From Halichondria panicea (lineage: Eukaryota; Porifera; Demospongiae; Suberitida; Halichondriidae): 64,000 bases of DNA. The notes under the pieces were generated by a model that worked only from the letters and a program-made list of their open reading frames with translations, searched no databases and had not been told where the DNA came from. Positions 13,101 to 28,100 of this stretch are shown here, one piece after another. The stretch is taken from contig NC_087386.1 in the NCBI RefSeq assembly GCF_963675165.1, forward strand, positions 3,788,169 through 3,852,168. The letters run 5' to 3'. Each line of letters opens with the position of its first letter. Position 1 is the stretch's first letter. The translations under genes and the position numbers were made by a program.

Positions 13101-16100
13101 ATTAACTTAAGCTTGAAGTGGTTGCTTTGATCTTGATCATTCACCCACAACAAACAAATGAAAGTTGGAGAGAACCACAAATGATAACTGATTTTATGTA
13201 CAGCTTAGTATTTCCATTACTTCATTACTTCATTACTTATTAGATGTGTTTGCAGGCTGATACACATTGCAATTGCATTTGCCGTACACCAACATGCGTG
13301 TGTCTTACGGGTATCATTTAGAAGCAGACCTCAATTAAAAACAAATGTTGTTCATATGTGAGATACTGAACAACGACCTTAAGCTCGATATTAAATACTA
13401 AAACTGCCTTGTAACCTTATGCTATTTTTAATTCATTTCCTCTGAGAGTCAGTGATTATACAGTCATGTATATTAAATTGTGCGCCCACTGCATACGAGA
13501 AGAACAAAGAACAGTACGGTAGGTGTCATGAAAAATGAGACCATTGTATAGTTAAGTAATGTCTTTGAGGTACATGGAGAAGCAGACATAAGCCATAATG
13601 GTTGGCGGTTGTTTTAACTATCATAACAGCGCTATAGAAGACAAATGGTTTAAGGAAAAACTCTGTACTCGGTGTTCAATCATCCAGTGATGTAATCTTT
13701 TAGGTGTGGCGGAGACAATATTAATGTAAATAGCTGCCTGTAAACGAATTTTCAATATCTTAGCAACAAATACTCAATATTGTTAGACTCAACAAATAAC
13801 TGTACTTTTCATGTTAAAGCTCATTAGGCACTTAATTGTGCATGCAAAGACAGAGACATTGCAGCCTGCATGATCGCATGAATGAATGCGGTTTCACACA
13901 TGAGGTGGAAACGATAATCACGTAACATTAGAGTGACCACTGACTATAGAGTTCGATTTTTAAGGGCCCTGTAAAATGATTGATATCACACAGTGGGTAT
14001 TATAAGTTGTGACACAATTCCATGCAACGTTGCTCTTGAGAAATGCATTGTGTTTTAAAGGCATGGGTGTAGTCTAGGAGTCTTTCAGGCTCGTTTAGCA
14101 CACAAACGCATGTTTGCACAGAAAGTCAATTAACCCAGACAATCAATCAGCGAATCTAATTGTCAAGAATGTATACAATGAATAATTATATACACCACAT
14201 CAGCTACCAGTTTAGATCAATGCTAGCGCCAACATTTGTACGGTAGGTGTTTTTCAGCTTCTTTGGTATCAAGCCATTATCTTGGAAAATTTTACAATCT
14301 GATTGGGCTGCACTCTCAGTGCAGCAGTACAAATCATTGATAGGGTACTTGTTGTGTGGAGGCTATCCATGCTGTAAATGCAGTTCTATATATGGCAGCC
14401 AGGTGAGCAGACTCACAATACACAAACCAACAAACAAACAAACAAGCCATGGCAGTTGAAATACCATATAAACGTAACCTTCTTCGTATTTAAAGAATCT
14501 ATAGTTGCTTAATAATATACTACACCCAAGGCATAATACAATCAATTATCAAGTGAAACGAAACACACGGTAACATCATCAAGGCTCAAAGATTTACCAC
14601 ACACAAACCACTCAAATATGAAATGAGGGCCTTACATTACATCGATCATCTCTTGTCTAGACTTCATATTCTGCAACCATACAAAACCAATAAGGAAACA
14701 CACTACATCACTGCAGAACTATTCCCTGTTCAAAAAGCAAGGGCCAAAGTGAAGGCTTACAACAGCAATCTATCTGTGCACAGCAGTCAGCAAAGTTTAA
14801 GCACACTGTAAGTTGTAACTAAACAAGATGTGGGCAACTGGGAGGTCTACATAAACAGTGCCACCTAGTATCCCAAAAGGAAAGGAAAGGTTTGCCAACA
14901 TAATTATGTTTCCATTCCAACATGCACAATTAGGTACAGTTGGGAAAACTACACTCAAGGTTTGCTTACAATGCTAGTCTGCAATGAATTTAGGTTCTCA
15001 CATATCCAATTGGCTGCTCAGATGATTTTACAAACTGTAAGTTCAAACTAAAAGGGGCTGCACAAGACCAGGCCAGGCCATTGAAAACATGTTGATACCA
15101 GAGTTGGTGCCAAATTAAATTAGGTTACCAGAGGCATGCACATAGATAAGAGCAAGTAGTTAGACAGCATATTTGGGTAACCACTTATCTAGAAGGCTAG
15201 AGATAAGGAAGTTGATTGGACATCTTATCAACACATTGTCCTAGCAGAGTATAGGCACTGAGCTCACTGTGACCTCATTTGAAATGACTACACGCCCACC
15301 CACATTACATGTACATGTAGGTAACCAGTCATCTAGCCTAGCTAACTGGTTAAGGGTATATATGCTTGCGCATGCTCACCATTAGCACTGTGCAGAGAAA
15401 TATGACTGCCAAACTTTCCTTCAGCATCCCTGTGGTACTGTATAACAAACAAATAATGTTGCCAATTATCCGACAAAGAGCAATAAGGTGTTACTCAAAA
15501 CTGATTGAGGAGGTTATAATTAGTACAATGACTCTTGACTACCCATAGCTTGAGGCAATTAAAGCCTTATAACCCATAATCTTAGTGGTGAGACTGCACC
15601 CACTGACAGGCTATCAGCTCTTAAGGGATGACCACTACACACCCACATGATCTAGTATTGTTTGCTATTGGTCAGATAGCATGCACCTAATATCGTTCAG
15701 AGCATCATAGCACCATTTTAGAGTAGCTGGTATGGTAAGATAATTCTTACAGTGTACCTTAAACTCTAGACACTGTTCAACAGCTCTCTGAGATTCCCTG
15801 CAGGAAATGTTTCATATAAGGTTATAATCAGCATCCACCCACACAAACAAGCACTAAAAAACAAACACAATGAGCTCTAATTTAAGACTGTAAACATTCA
15901 TTAGACACAGCTGGTTGCAAACTGTAGTTGCACACAAAAATTGAAGCCAATTAGTGATAATCTTATTGTCCATCAATCAAGCATTTGTCCAGAAGCCCTT
16001 CAGGCACATTCCAAGCAGCCCACAAGAAGGGAATGTAATATGTCATGCTCAGAGTGTGGGTGGACTGCTGACCTCAACAACAAGATCAAGATGAGAAGGA

Positions 16101-19100
16101 ACTGACAATTTGTTTTGTCATACAACGCACACATCTAATTTGCGAGAAATTTGCTGCGAGACTTCTTAAAATTAACTCTACTCAATGCAATTGTGTCAAC
16201 ACATACCATCACCATTACCATCCTGTCATACAGACTTATTCGTTCACAATACTCCAGGGAGTACCACCTATATAGCACACAAGTATTTGGATTCCTTAAA
16301 GCCCTACATACACAAAGCACATCACCACACCAGCCAGCCTGGCAGAGTTGTTACATTGACCTAATTATCAGTAATCCGAGTAAAGAGAATCACCTAGGAA
16401 ACTGAACTGACATAAATGCACAAGAGCTCATGAAATACTGTGAAATAACCACTGCAATGTAAACATTAAATACCGACACTTGTATTCATTTACTACACCA
16501 TTTATACTAACCTCCCCTCCCATTACAATTTATTCCACCCTCCTATATGTAAGAAGTCTAACGCGTTTTGCTTGTGAATACAATGGGAATGTAGAACACA
16601 CGTACGTCAAATGTACAAGTTAGCCCCCGGTGCTCAGCTTGCTAATCAATATTATGAACGTGACATATTGTCCATGAGAACATGTTGATCTCAAGGCTGT
16701 GTCTTACGTTTGTACATTTGAAATTACATTCCCTGCGTACATTGCCTCAGGTTATAAAATCACCAGAGCACAAAAAAGGGGACAATCAGCACATACCAAG
16801 AATATAAAAGGACAAGGCTTGTAGCCGTAACTACATATATGGCAATTAAATCATCTTACTTCATTGATTACATCATTCCAAAGCAGTATTCCGTTACAAA
16901 AGCAACTTGTTTTCGAAATGCACAAAACAGATTTCTAGCTTTATCTTATTAGGGCCAAATTAATGACCAATTGTCTGGCATAACACTACATCTCATACAA
17001 GGCATTAATCCCACTGGGAAAGGTGTACAGATAAAGTTTCACTGAATATTTACCATACACAAGTCATAAATCCAAATGGCATCGTATCGTGGGAAACAAG
17101 TAGAGTATTTGATTCCACAACAGCGGACATCTGAACATGCTGCCTATGCAAGTGTGGGGTCCCTTGGGAGTTGGTTCATAACTCTCTGAGAAAGTATGGC
17201 TGTGCAGTACACCAACTCTTCTGCTTCTGAACCATACAGCCATGTGTAAGCGTCTCTTTTAGCCCAATCAGCTTGGAGCATTTCATATACTCAGCTCATC
17301 ACAATCCAAATTGGATGGATGCATATCCATTATACATACATGCATGACTGAGTGTACATGCATGTACATGTACATGCATTCCTACAGGAATTTCAGTTTT
17401 CAATTGGCACCATACATGGCAAGTGTTCGAGTACAATTGATCATAGACACTGAAGCTGTATGCAAGCACTGATTCAAACACACCTCAACTATTTTGAACG
17501 ATAATTCAAGAAGCCAATCCAAGAGACTACACTCTTGTGTACTGAAATTCATAAACCACCAATTATCAGTGGTCTATTGTAATTGCATTAGATAGTGCCA
17601 AGCCCTACCGATGAAACTGAATGGCTCAAAATTCGTCTACGCTGCACACTGCACACACCACACATTTTCGATGAGCCACTTGGAAGGTCTCCAATTGTCA
17701 AGTGGTGAAATAGGATACAGGCACACCTTAGCCCACATTCTACGAGGCCACATTTTAGAGGCTCTCATGGAAACCAGCACACTACACAACTGACCTCTGC
17801 AGTCCAATTATTGGCCAATGAGAAAGTGTGAAACAATCTGCATTGCACTTTTCAGGCCTGAACTAGAGCTGATAGTCGTGCAATTAACGGGAATGGAAAC
17901 CATGCTAGAGCTATTAGAACATCAACACAACCTTACCATAGTGACAGGAAAAGGAGGGATTGGAACAAAGTTACCCTCGAGTAACATCTGCTTTATATAC
18001 CCTGCGGTTTATTCGAGGCTGTATTAACAAGCCAAAGCAGTAGATGAGCGTAGCTCGGCTTGTCAAGCTGATGGCCTATTTTCTACACATAATTCCACAA
18101 TCCAAATTCTGTACAACTACTCAGTTATAACCAGCACGCTTATACACGTTATAGCAATAAAAGACTATAAATAGCACTTGGAAGTTTATATCTTTACTGT
18201 AATGCCTCCTTTCACTGGGTATGGTCAGTCATTAGCAACTACTACACGTGGCATGTTTTAAATTGCTGAAAAGATGTCTCAAGGAAACACAACTTTCTTA
18301 TTATGAGTGAGTTACATGTACCTGGCAAAAACAACCTCGCTAAAGGGAAAAAGCGGATAGTTTTCTGCAGATGCAATGTAAAAGCATCACATGTACCACT
18401 CTGGATTTCCAATCCCTCCTTTTCCTATATCTATACATATTGTGACAAAATACACTCACATAAATGCTACTAACTAGAAAAACTATGGTTTACTTACTGG
18501 TATTGCAATCGTCTCCAGATGTGCAGAATTTGCTCATCCCTAGACTCAGGGTAACGCTCAAAGAACTTTCTCAGATACTTAGAGTCGATCTCTTGTAATT
18601 TCTCCCTAAGGCGATTCTGTCCAAGATGGCCTATGATGTCCTCCAACCCCGACATCACATGATCAATGGTCTATATGTGCACCAAAGGGTATGTCAAGAG
18701 TACACAGTTCTTTTAAATATACATTATGATATCACATCATAATTATTATTAATTGCAGTGTCTTAATTGTAAAGGTCCAGGGAAACCACAAAACCTATGC
18801 TTGACCATCTGAACAGTGCTCTTCAACGAGTAAAACGTACAGTAACATTGAGCATGTTGCCCATCATGATTAGATATTAGTATCACATGACCCTTAGAAC
18901 GACTACTTGTAAACTTTAGAACGACTCCTTGTAAGCGGTAGAAGGAGTTATATTAACCCTTACAAGGAGTCGTTGCAAGCATTAGAAGGAGTCGTTATAA
19001 TTCTTAGAAGTGTGGTTTCCCTAAAAATGCCTACAAACGGCTTGCCATAGTTGCCAACATTACACAGGATGTGCCTCCCCCACTATAATAGTCATCCTCG

Positions 19101-22100
19101 ATCACAAAAGATTGAGCGACAACACAGAGTTGCACCGTCAGTAATTTAATTCTCATACTAATTCAGTGAATAAATTGCGCATTGGTGTACGCATATCATC
19201 GGACACGTTTATGGGAAATTTTCATATTCTGGATAGAACAGCAGACACTCCGGTATTTGTTATCCGGACAATATCTGGACATACCTTGAAAAGTTAAGAT
19301 ACATTCCAAGCAACGTAGCTTTAAGAGTTTGCAGCTCGATGATTAGATAGCTAGTGCAACTGTTCAGTTGCAGACTGTGCTATTAAAGTTTAGCTAGCTC
19401 GCATGCAGCTGCACACCTGTTCGGATATATCATGTGTGCTATAATGATCTGTTCCAATTATTCCAGGACAATTTTTCAAAATATGAATTTATTTGCGGTA
19501 TATACATGGCAGTGCATGAGACATGAACTAAAGGAATATAACAGTATTATTTTAACACAAGAACTGACTAGCGATCTAGCGATACAGTACACTATTTTGT
19601 GCCATGAAATTGTAGAAGACATACATGCACAGCAATGCATGTACACACAATTGGACATATTTAGCACCTTACACCAAGCAGTCACTACAATATGTGGTCT
19701 CATATCCACTGCATACTATTAACAGCTAATATACACCTTTCCTCCAATCTTCAAAGGTTTCTACTTTTAAATTACTATTAGCAGTACATATCATATCTAC
19801 AGCTTCTCCACAGTAGGGAAATAGAGACCTGCGTCTGCAACTAGTCAACATGTCAAGGACACTTAGTAGGTTTTCGTTAACACTGTCATAGTAAACATAG
19901 ACATAGATCAGGCAGTCATTGTTATAAAGGAGGTCTTCATGACTTTGATTTGGGCCTGGAACCAAAACACACATGAGCTAATGGGAAGAATGCAGAGTAG
20001 AGACATGCAGTGTGGGAATACCATGCAGTAATTCTGATACCAAGAAAGTTTAGTGTGTAAATAATTATACAAATTTGGAGATGTGGGCAATTGAACTCAG
20101 ACACATGCTCAGTAGCTAACAAGCTCTAGCCACCTAAGGGGGGGGCCACCTAAGGGGGGGTCATACCACCTTATATAGATAATGTGTACAAAAATCTCAG
20201 CTACGGTGCATGTATACATATAAAAATAAAAACTGATAATACCACCCAAAAATACTCACCGTGCCATGAATGACCTCGTTCATGGTGGGTTTCTGCTCCC
20301 TGTCTTTCTTCACTTTGATCAGTTTAACCAAGGGCTTGATGGTGATGCCCTGTATATTATACACGAGAGAGTACATTCCATTTATGCTAACTGCTTCTTT
20401 TGCAGATATTTTAGTGCTGAGAATAGACATTTTTATACTTTTCTACACATGTTGGGGTATTCTCAATTGGAGCACGAAACAGTCGTGTAGAGTACATGTA
20501 CAAATATTGTTATAGGCTATCTTCCTCTATGTACAAGACCCCTTATGTACCTGAACAAACACAGTGAAGAGTACGAGGAAGGTGGTGGCAGTGAGCATGG
20601 TTTTCCGGAGCTGGGCCTCTGACTGGATCATGCACGTGGTAGGATGCTCCAAAGACGGCTCACCATGGAGACGAGCCAAGGCCAATGAAAATGCCACTGC
20701 CCCTCGGAGACCACTGTAACTCTGTGAGTGCATGTGTACAGTAGAAGTATTAGTTACTAAGGCTTCCATTGCAGTATGACAACAACATTACAGTGCGATA
20801 TAATAACAGTTCATGGGAGAGTTCAGTGAGAGCAAAGTACAAATTGTGAGATAAGGATGCATGTGCTTGGTGCAAAATGTGTGAACATGACTTTATTGTA
20901 TAGACACTACCACAACTTGTTCAGTTGGAGGGACACAATATTAAAAAGAATGCACACAAGAATTTCCAATCACTGTGATAAAAAAACAACTTTTAATGAT
21001 GAAGAAGACAAAAGTTATGACCCAATGAAATGGGTGTGTGTAACCTGAATTTATTTCTTAGTCTGACAACTTTAATTATACTCACTTAACACTCTGTTTA
21101 TACCAACACACTTCACTAGCTTCAAAAGACTCAGAACTAAATCATAAATTCTTTGATACAAACAAAAACAGCACTTTGCAAACAGTACGTACTGCCTTAA
21201 TGATACTAAGGCACAACGACATACATGCATGTATAGCCACATACAATGGTAAACAGCTCAATAGGTGGTCTAGAGAGCGCAAAATTGAAAGTGGGAAAAG
21301 GTTACTAGGTAACAAGTGGTGGAATTGCATTCCTATAGTCTACAATTTACAATTTAGACAATATATACTAACGCATGAGATGACTGTAAAAATTAATTAT
21401 GTCTATAAGCTAGGTACACGTAGATACCACGGTATGAAAGTTATAATGGTTATTGGTACTAGAAATGTTCTTTGATGATCGAAACAATGACTTTAAAAGA
21501 TTACAGAGAGAATATTTTGAAAACATACGTGATAAACGGCAAAAAAATTTGCTTCACGAATACAGCTTGAAAGGATCTGTCATTTAATAATGGCCTTTAC
21601 TTTGTAGTGAAGCTATGGCTTAATTAGTGGTGACATCGAACAGTAAACAGTCTCACTGCAATCCAGTGGACCATGTGAGACAGAACAAATATGCAGAGAG
21701 CACCTAATTGATTTATAAACAAACACGAGAGTACACTCTGCCACACACTGCCACACACAAAATGCTGACATACATGTAGTCTGATCGGAAATGCTGACGT
21801 ACATGTAGTCTGATCGAAACATACAGATTGGAAAATACAAAGCTTAGCACCACTAATGGAATATGCTATTGTGCTACAAGACTAAACAAGCCAGGGGTGG
21901 TTATAACTACCTTGATCACTGAATTATGATAATGAGTGGCTGATAGTTATTATGGCCACTAATTGCCAGTTTAGACTCAACAAATTCACTAACATGGTAG
22001 CAATTCCCACACTATATTAGCAAACAGTAGCACATGCATGCCTAAATGTATCATGCAACATACATGCAGCATAGGAACAAGATGCACATATCTACTTCAA

Positions 22101-25100
22101 CTGGGAGACCACAAATCCTCGAAACATACCGCGAGTTACAGCTATGGAGATACAACATAATATAGGATACAGGTATAACAGAACAATGGAGGTGTGTGAC
22201 CATGCATCTGGAAGACTGCCAGTGTACAGACGCAGCTAATTAGGGAATCTGCAGTCGTCTAATTTTAATTGTCAACTCACACTCAGTGCTGTTCCCGCCC
22301 ACACATTTTCCTGATTTACGGCTACAAAATGACATGTCGTTAGCACCAACTTGTCGTTAGCACCAACTCCAAATAAGTAATGTTAGTCCAACATTGAAAG
22401 ACCAAAGCCACCATTTTGGTGAGCACTATCCAATAAGCATTCCTATATGAGATTATACTCTTAAAAGTTATGTATCAATATCGTGTGTGAGACACAGCAA
22501 GGCACTGTCTGCACAAGGTGGGGTGGGTACTTGCTGACAACTGCAGACGATGCTGGCTAGAGTTGGACAACATTACACACCATCATGTACACACTGCGTT
22601 CGAGTGGGCAGTAATAACATGGTAGTCCAGCATCTACGTACATGTACTTTTGGGGCTCAGGCTGATCAATAAATGATTCAGCCTGGAATCTGTTCCTGAC
22701 TTTCGAAATTAACTGCACATGTCATAATAATTATTATAGGTGCCGATAAGACAAAATCGATAGTCACGCATCATGCAATAAAACACACTTAATGCGTCAC
22801 AAACTAGTGACCAAATAAGTAAATGAGCAAGGTAAGTTAGGTAGGTTTCCATGACTAAATCTTTTGGGAGTAAAGTATTTGAAGTGAATGACAGGCTGAA
22901 GCTTTGAACTATGCTATAATTCAATTAACGAGGAACTGAAACATCATCAAAACAATGTTCTCTCTTCCTGTACACAAGCCTTCCCTACATTACAAATACA
23001 TTAAGCATTTCCTATACTTATATAACCCAGTGGGGTGATTAAACTGCACTTCTACAATTAAACCGTACAAAATATGAATCGATATAATTGGTGGTTACCG
23101 TCTTTCTTCTAATTAGAGCACCATGCACTCCAACTGTCAGTGTTTTCGTAATTATTTTATCATAGTTAATTAGGACGTACTAGTTAGCACGAACATAACC
23201 AACAACCTACAGTTATAAAATACAGTTAGCATGGCTTCAAGCACATTATTATAGTTAGGTTTGTTGCAGCAGCTATTATCTTTCTCATAAAGTGTACATG
23301 CAGACTTAGTATTAGATGGGCGTGGCTTGTCCATATAGGCTAGTGTCAGCTTTTACTCCGTTCAGACGATTGTTCATCCACACTGTTGTGGGCTGTGAGT
23401 TTTTTATTAGCATAGCAGGCTAAGGGTAGCTATTAGAATGCTACATGTATCAGATGGGCGAGAAACCTTCACATCGATTTTCTATCTACTTCTTTCAATC
23501 CACTTTCGTTCTTTGTGATGTCATTGAGCATAATACCAAAGTCCCCGGTTTTTGGGGATTAGGTGGCGCATGCGCAAACAGTCGATACCAGAGGAAATGC
23601 GGCCTGGGATCGAGGCTAGCACATAGTCTGCAAGCCAGGCTCAGTTAAATTCTGCTGTTGCTGATACACATTCGATAGAATACTACTTTGAGTGCAAATC
23701 ACAAACATTTTAAGGTCTTGACTTTGAGCGGCTATATTCGAGGCAACCAGGTCACTGTAAATGTGAATATTTCCACCCTATTCTAAGAACCAATTAATTA
23801 ATTCTTTTGTCGTTCCAAATGTAAATTCGAACTAATTGTTTTTGATGCTATAATTAGCAATTACGGTAGAAATTTAACAATGTGCCTCGCATACTCCCAC
23901 GACTACAGTCATTAATTACAATGTACATGTACAAAGTACTTAATCACATGTTCCATGCATGTACGCCCTAACAATGTAAGGTACTGACTAGATCAATTAA
24001 GATAAGGTTTCTTGCACTTGTGGGATTAGAGTCTGGTACAACAGTGGGTGTATTCAGGGCATGTGTGTGGGTGGTTAGGGCTGGGAACTTTTTGTGCAAA
24101 ACAACCAAATAAGAGCTTATAATGTTAAACCCAGCCTAACTAGGAATTATCAGACCTGCTAGCACTGACTCATGTAGGTGGAAACATTAGTTGCATGGAA
24201 GCGTAGCCAAGAACAATTGTTACCACATGACTCTTAATCACAAGTGCTCATGTAGCCACTTAGTCACAATTAACAAGCTAGTGGGTGGTAGATAACATGC
24301 AGCAGATCAATTCTTGGAAATGTTTATAATTATTACAAGGGTTTCTAATGCTTTCCTCTGTGCCGTTAATGTACGCTGTACAACTTTAATAACCCTATTA
24401 TAATTTTTGTTACACCGATATCTACAGTACTGTGTTTTGCAAGTTGCTTGTCATTGTGCACAGTAAATGGGCGTTGTCTATAGTACTACTGAGTCTGTAG
24501 TAAAGTGAATGTGTCTATTCAGCAAAAAAATTAATTTGCTAACTTAGTTAGCTAAGCTGTTAGTGTATATGCACATGCAGTACTCTGTTGACTTGCTATA
24601 CCTCTGTTGATTGAGCCAGTATGGGAGTTGTTTTAGTTATAGAAGTGCACTAAAAGAGCAGGTAGAGATTAGAGGACATAAAGAAAGTTATGAGTCAGCA
24701 CATTCCTGATTAAATCTAGTAACCACAGTAGTACTGTAGATAACACCCATTTACTGTGCACAATGACAAGCAACTTGCAAAACACAGTACACATGAGAAC
24801 AATGTGCACGTAAGGTATGGTAGGATATATGTGTGGAAAGCATCTACCATAGAAACTAGATTATTAGCGCTTGCTCGATTATAAGTTTATAAGCGTATCT
24901 TTATTTTTGATCAACTAAAAGTTTTTTGTACTCAAATTGAAGCGCTTTTCCAATTATGCAAAGGAAGTTAGTGAAATTTTAGAATTGATTAAGCTAACTT
25001 TGTTACTTAAGGCACGCGTGGGCGGCCACGGGTATAGTAGTCCGTTGGTTTGTTTGTTTGTCTGTGTGTGACATGTGAGTCTATACTTACTTGGATGCCA

Positions 25101-28100
25101 TAGCACTGCATTTACAGCATGGAAATAGCCTCCACACAACAAGATACTAGTTTTAATTGTGGCAGATTTTGATGTTAAAGCTTCGTTGCTGTATAAAAGC
25201 AGAGCAAAAGCTAAGAAGCTTGAACTTGCACGTTGGCTATCTCTACTCGCGACCTTTATTCGAGGTAGAGCTACACATTTGCAGCTGAAGTGATCCTTTA
25301 CCGGTCTCCAAAGTAGTTTATTATTGTGTAACTGAACACTCCCCTGGTTCTATATATCATGTTAACAGCCGAGAGTTAGCACTTCAGTGCTCTAGTTCAT
25401 CTATGAGCTGTACGGTGTATAGCTAGCTGGTGATATATCCATCTGGAATGACTCCTTGGGCAAGCTGTTACCTTGTCTGATCATGCTGAGAGAATGGAGA
25501 CTTAGATGAAGTGGACTTTACCCTTTTTGTTTCAGTTTCTGGTCAATATGATTGTGAATTTAAATCTTGTACAATGAACTGTAGGATATAGACCTAGTTA
25601 GGGTAGCCTGCTTGCCTAGTTCGCTCACTTTTTAGCTAGCTAGCTGTCACAGAGACATCCGGTTACTGGGTAGGGCTCAAAAATGATTGTACTAGGCGGA
25701 TGAAAAACCTTTGTGAATGAGCCAAATCAGCAGAAATGTTGACCCTTTGCGATCTAACTATTGCGTTCTGGCAAGGATCGTGTGTATTTACTAGTTAGGT
25801 TTTGCGAATTTTATTGTTGCGAATGAATCAACCATCGCAAAGTTCGCAAACGTTAGATGCTCGCAAAACATTCTAGTAATACGGTAGGCGCATTCTCAAA
25901 TATAAGCGTATAGAGCTTTGCTATTGACCCCATGAGCGCATGCGCTAATAATCCAGTTTCTACGGTATTGTTGCTGTTCAGCTTTCTAAGGTGTGCAAGT
26001 AAATCCTCATATATGCAGTTGGTGACCCTTTACCAGATAACAAAATCCATGAAAAACGTATGGGACAAAGTTCGCTATAACAATCTACAGTATGAAGAAT
26101 TGATAATGTACATGTATCTGCACTCACCATTACAAACACCGACTTAAATCCAATTTTCTTGAATCTGAAGATATTGACGATCAGAGTAAGAGCAATCACA
26201 CCTGCACAAACACAGAGTGGCTCAAAGAAAGCTGACACAGGTACATGTACGTACAATTAAAACTAAGTAATGCAATGTATATACATGTGCATGCTCATGT
26301 ACTTTTTACAGATCAAATCCCCAAAACAGTCGTACATTTGTCAAGCTCTTAACATTATGTAACAGAGCTATGATTGCGGCTCTAAATACATTTGCAAGTC
26401 ATCTGTATAGTTACAACGTATATTATATCTAACCAATGGGTCTGTAGAGCAGTGCAAACAATAGTGAAAATAGAGACAGCCCCCAGTCCCAGTTCTGCTG
26501 GTCACTCTCATACAACGACAGACCCAGAAACAAGAAGATGATCATCTCACTCACATTGCTGCATGTGATGTCCGTGTGTACACGTGCAGTACAAATATGT
26601 GCGTAACAACAATGCATATCATGGTCAATTTGCAGATTACACAGTACGTATCATGTGGTACATGAATCAAGATATTTGGTATAAGACATTGTGTCAATTA
26701 GTAGAAAAATACATTTGGTAAAGGACATCAAAGGGGTAAAAGCTAAACACAGTATAATTATTACACCTCAGCGTCTAAGTTGGAGGGTGCTTATAACCTA
26801 TATATTGTACATGCTGATGCATGTACCTGACGACCTTCATGGAGTACTTGATGGTGGTAGATGACTTGCGGGAAACGTTGGCTTCAACGTAGTGCTTCAT
26901 CGTGATTGCGCAGAAGATCAAACTACAAGGAATTTATATATATAGTCAGATTCGAATGTATCTGTACATGCATATATTGCAGTAATACATTGTGTGAACA
27001 TGCAGCAACACAGGCATATATTTATTTCTACGCGTATGTCAGTAGTTCGAGTCACTGTATTAAGACATACATGCATACAAAGTGTACTACTGTTTCTGAC
27101 CTGACAATTCCTGAAAATTCGAACATGTCAGCCAGTATGTAGGAAAGGTAGCCCATTGTGAACACAATAATGGGTTCCAGCACTGCACGACAAACAATTG
27201 TAGTAGTTCAGATCAACATGTGCAAACTACGTGTAGATTACCATGAACATGCTCTGAGAAGCGTGTGATGAATGCTGCAATCATTCCCATCAATACTCCA
27301 ATCACGAAGCTGGCCAGTACAACCACAAAGAACTGCACCACACCAATCACCACCTACACACATCATACATACGTAAGTGCATGTAGTGAGGACCATGCAT
27401 TTACCCAAAATTTAACATAGGTCAAATTATGCCCCTTATACAAGAAACTTACATAAATTATGGTTAGCATCGATCGCAATAATAGTACAACAATTATTAT
27501 TATGGTATACTGGCTTACATCTGTGAAAGGGATGATTCTCTGATCATCACTAAGAGATGTGTCAAAGGGCCGATTTGAAAATGCTCTTAGTACATTGAAA
27601 AGCACGATAGTGACAGCATCTGTGAGGTCAGGGGAACTCAAATGTACATGCATACTGGTTAATAAGCGCACATCAACTAATAGGCGCATACTGGTTAGCA
27701 GACCAAGAGCCTTGATAGAAGGCGTATGGTTTTCTGCACAGTTCTCTGCCCAACAACTGGTCTACACACTTCTTTATAGATGTTAAGTCTCTTTCACTAC
27801 CGGTAGTTGTGTTACTGCTGTCAGATATGACTATAGACCTCTTGCAGATAAATGATCGAGCTAGCTAATGGAGATTTGCTTCGTTGAAACGTCATGGGAG
27901 TTGTTAATTGTTGTGGGCGTGGTTAATCTCTATATAAGCACATCCGGATAATAGGCGCATAGAGGCCTGCTCTTTTCCCATAGGTGCATGCAGATTATAC
28001 GGTATGCATGTACGAGTGTGTAAAAAGTAATCAACGACAAAGCACATGTACACATGGATGCGCTTCAACAATAATTTCACTTATCTCTAGCAGGAGACTA

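Larger units (their letters stand above)
20722..26127. other. 5.4-kb intron of the exchanger gene, repeat-rich
   Basis: This intron lies between the exons at 20721-20551 and 26201-26128. It holds the inverted-repeat element at 24424-24790, the repeat at 25020-25150 and the MITE-like repeat at 25735-25888. A GC-richer patch at about 23535-23650 looks like another repeat. No ORF looks genuine. Confidence 0.6.

Noticed and set aside
23535..23650. GC-richer patch considered as a tRNA or SINE head
   Set aside because: I could not fold a cloverleaf or find the internal A and B box promoter motifs with confidence.
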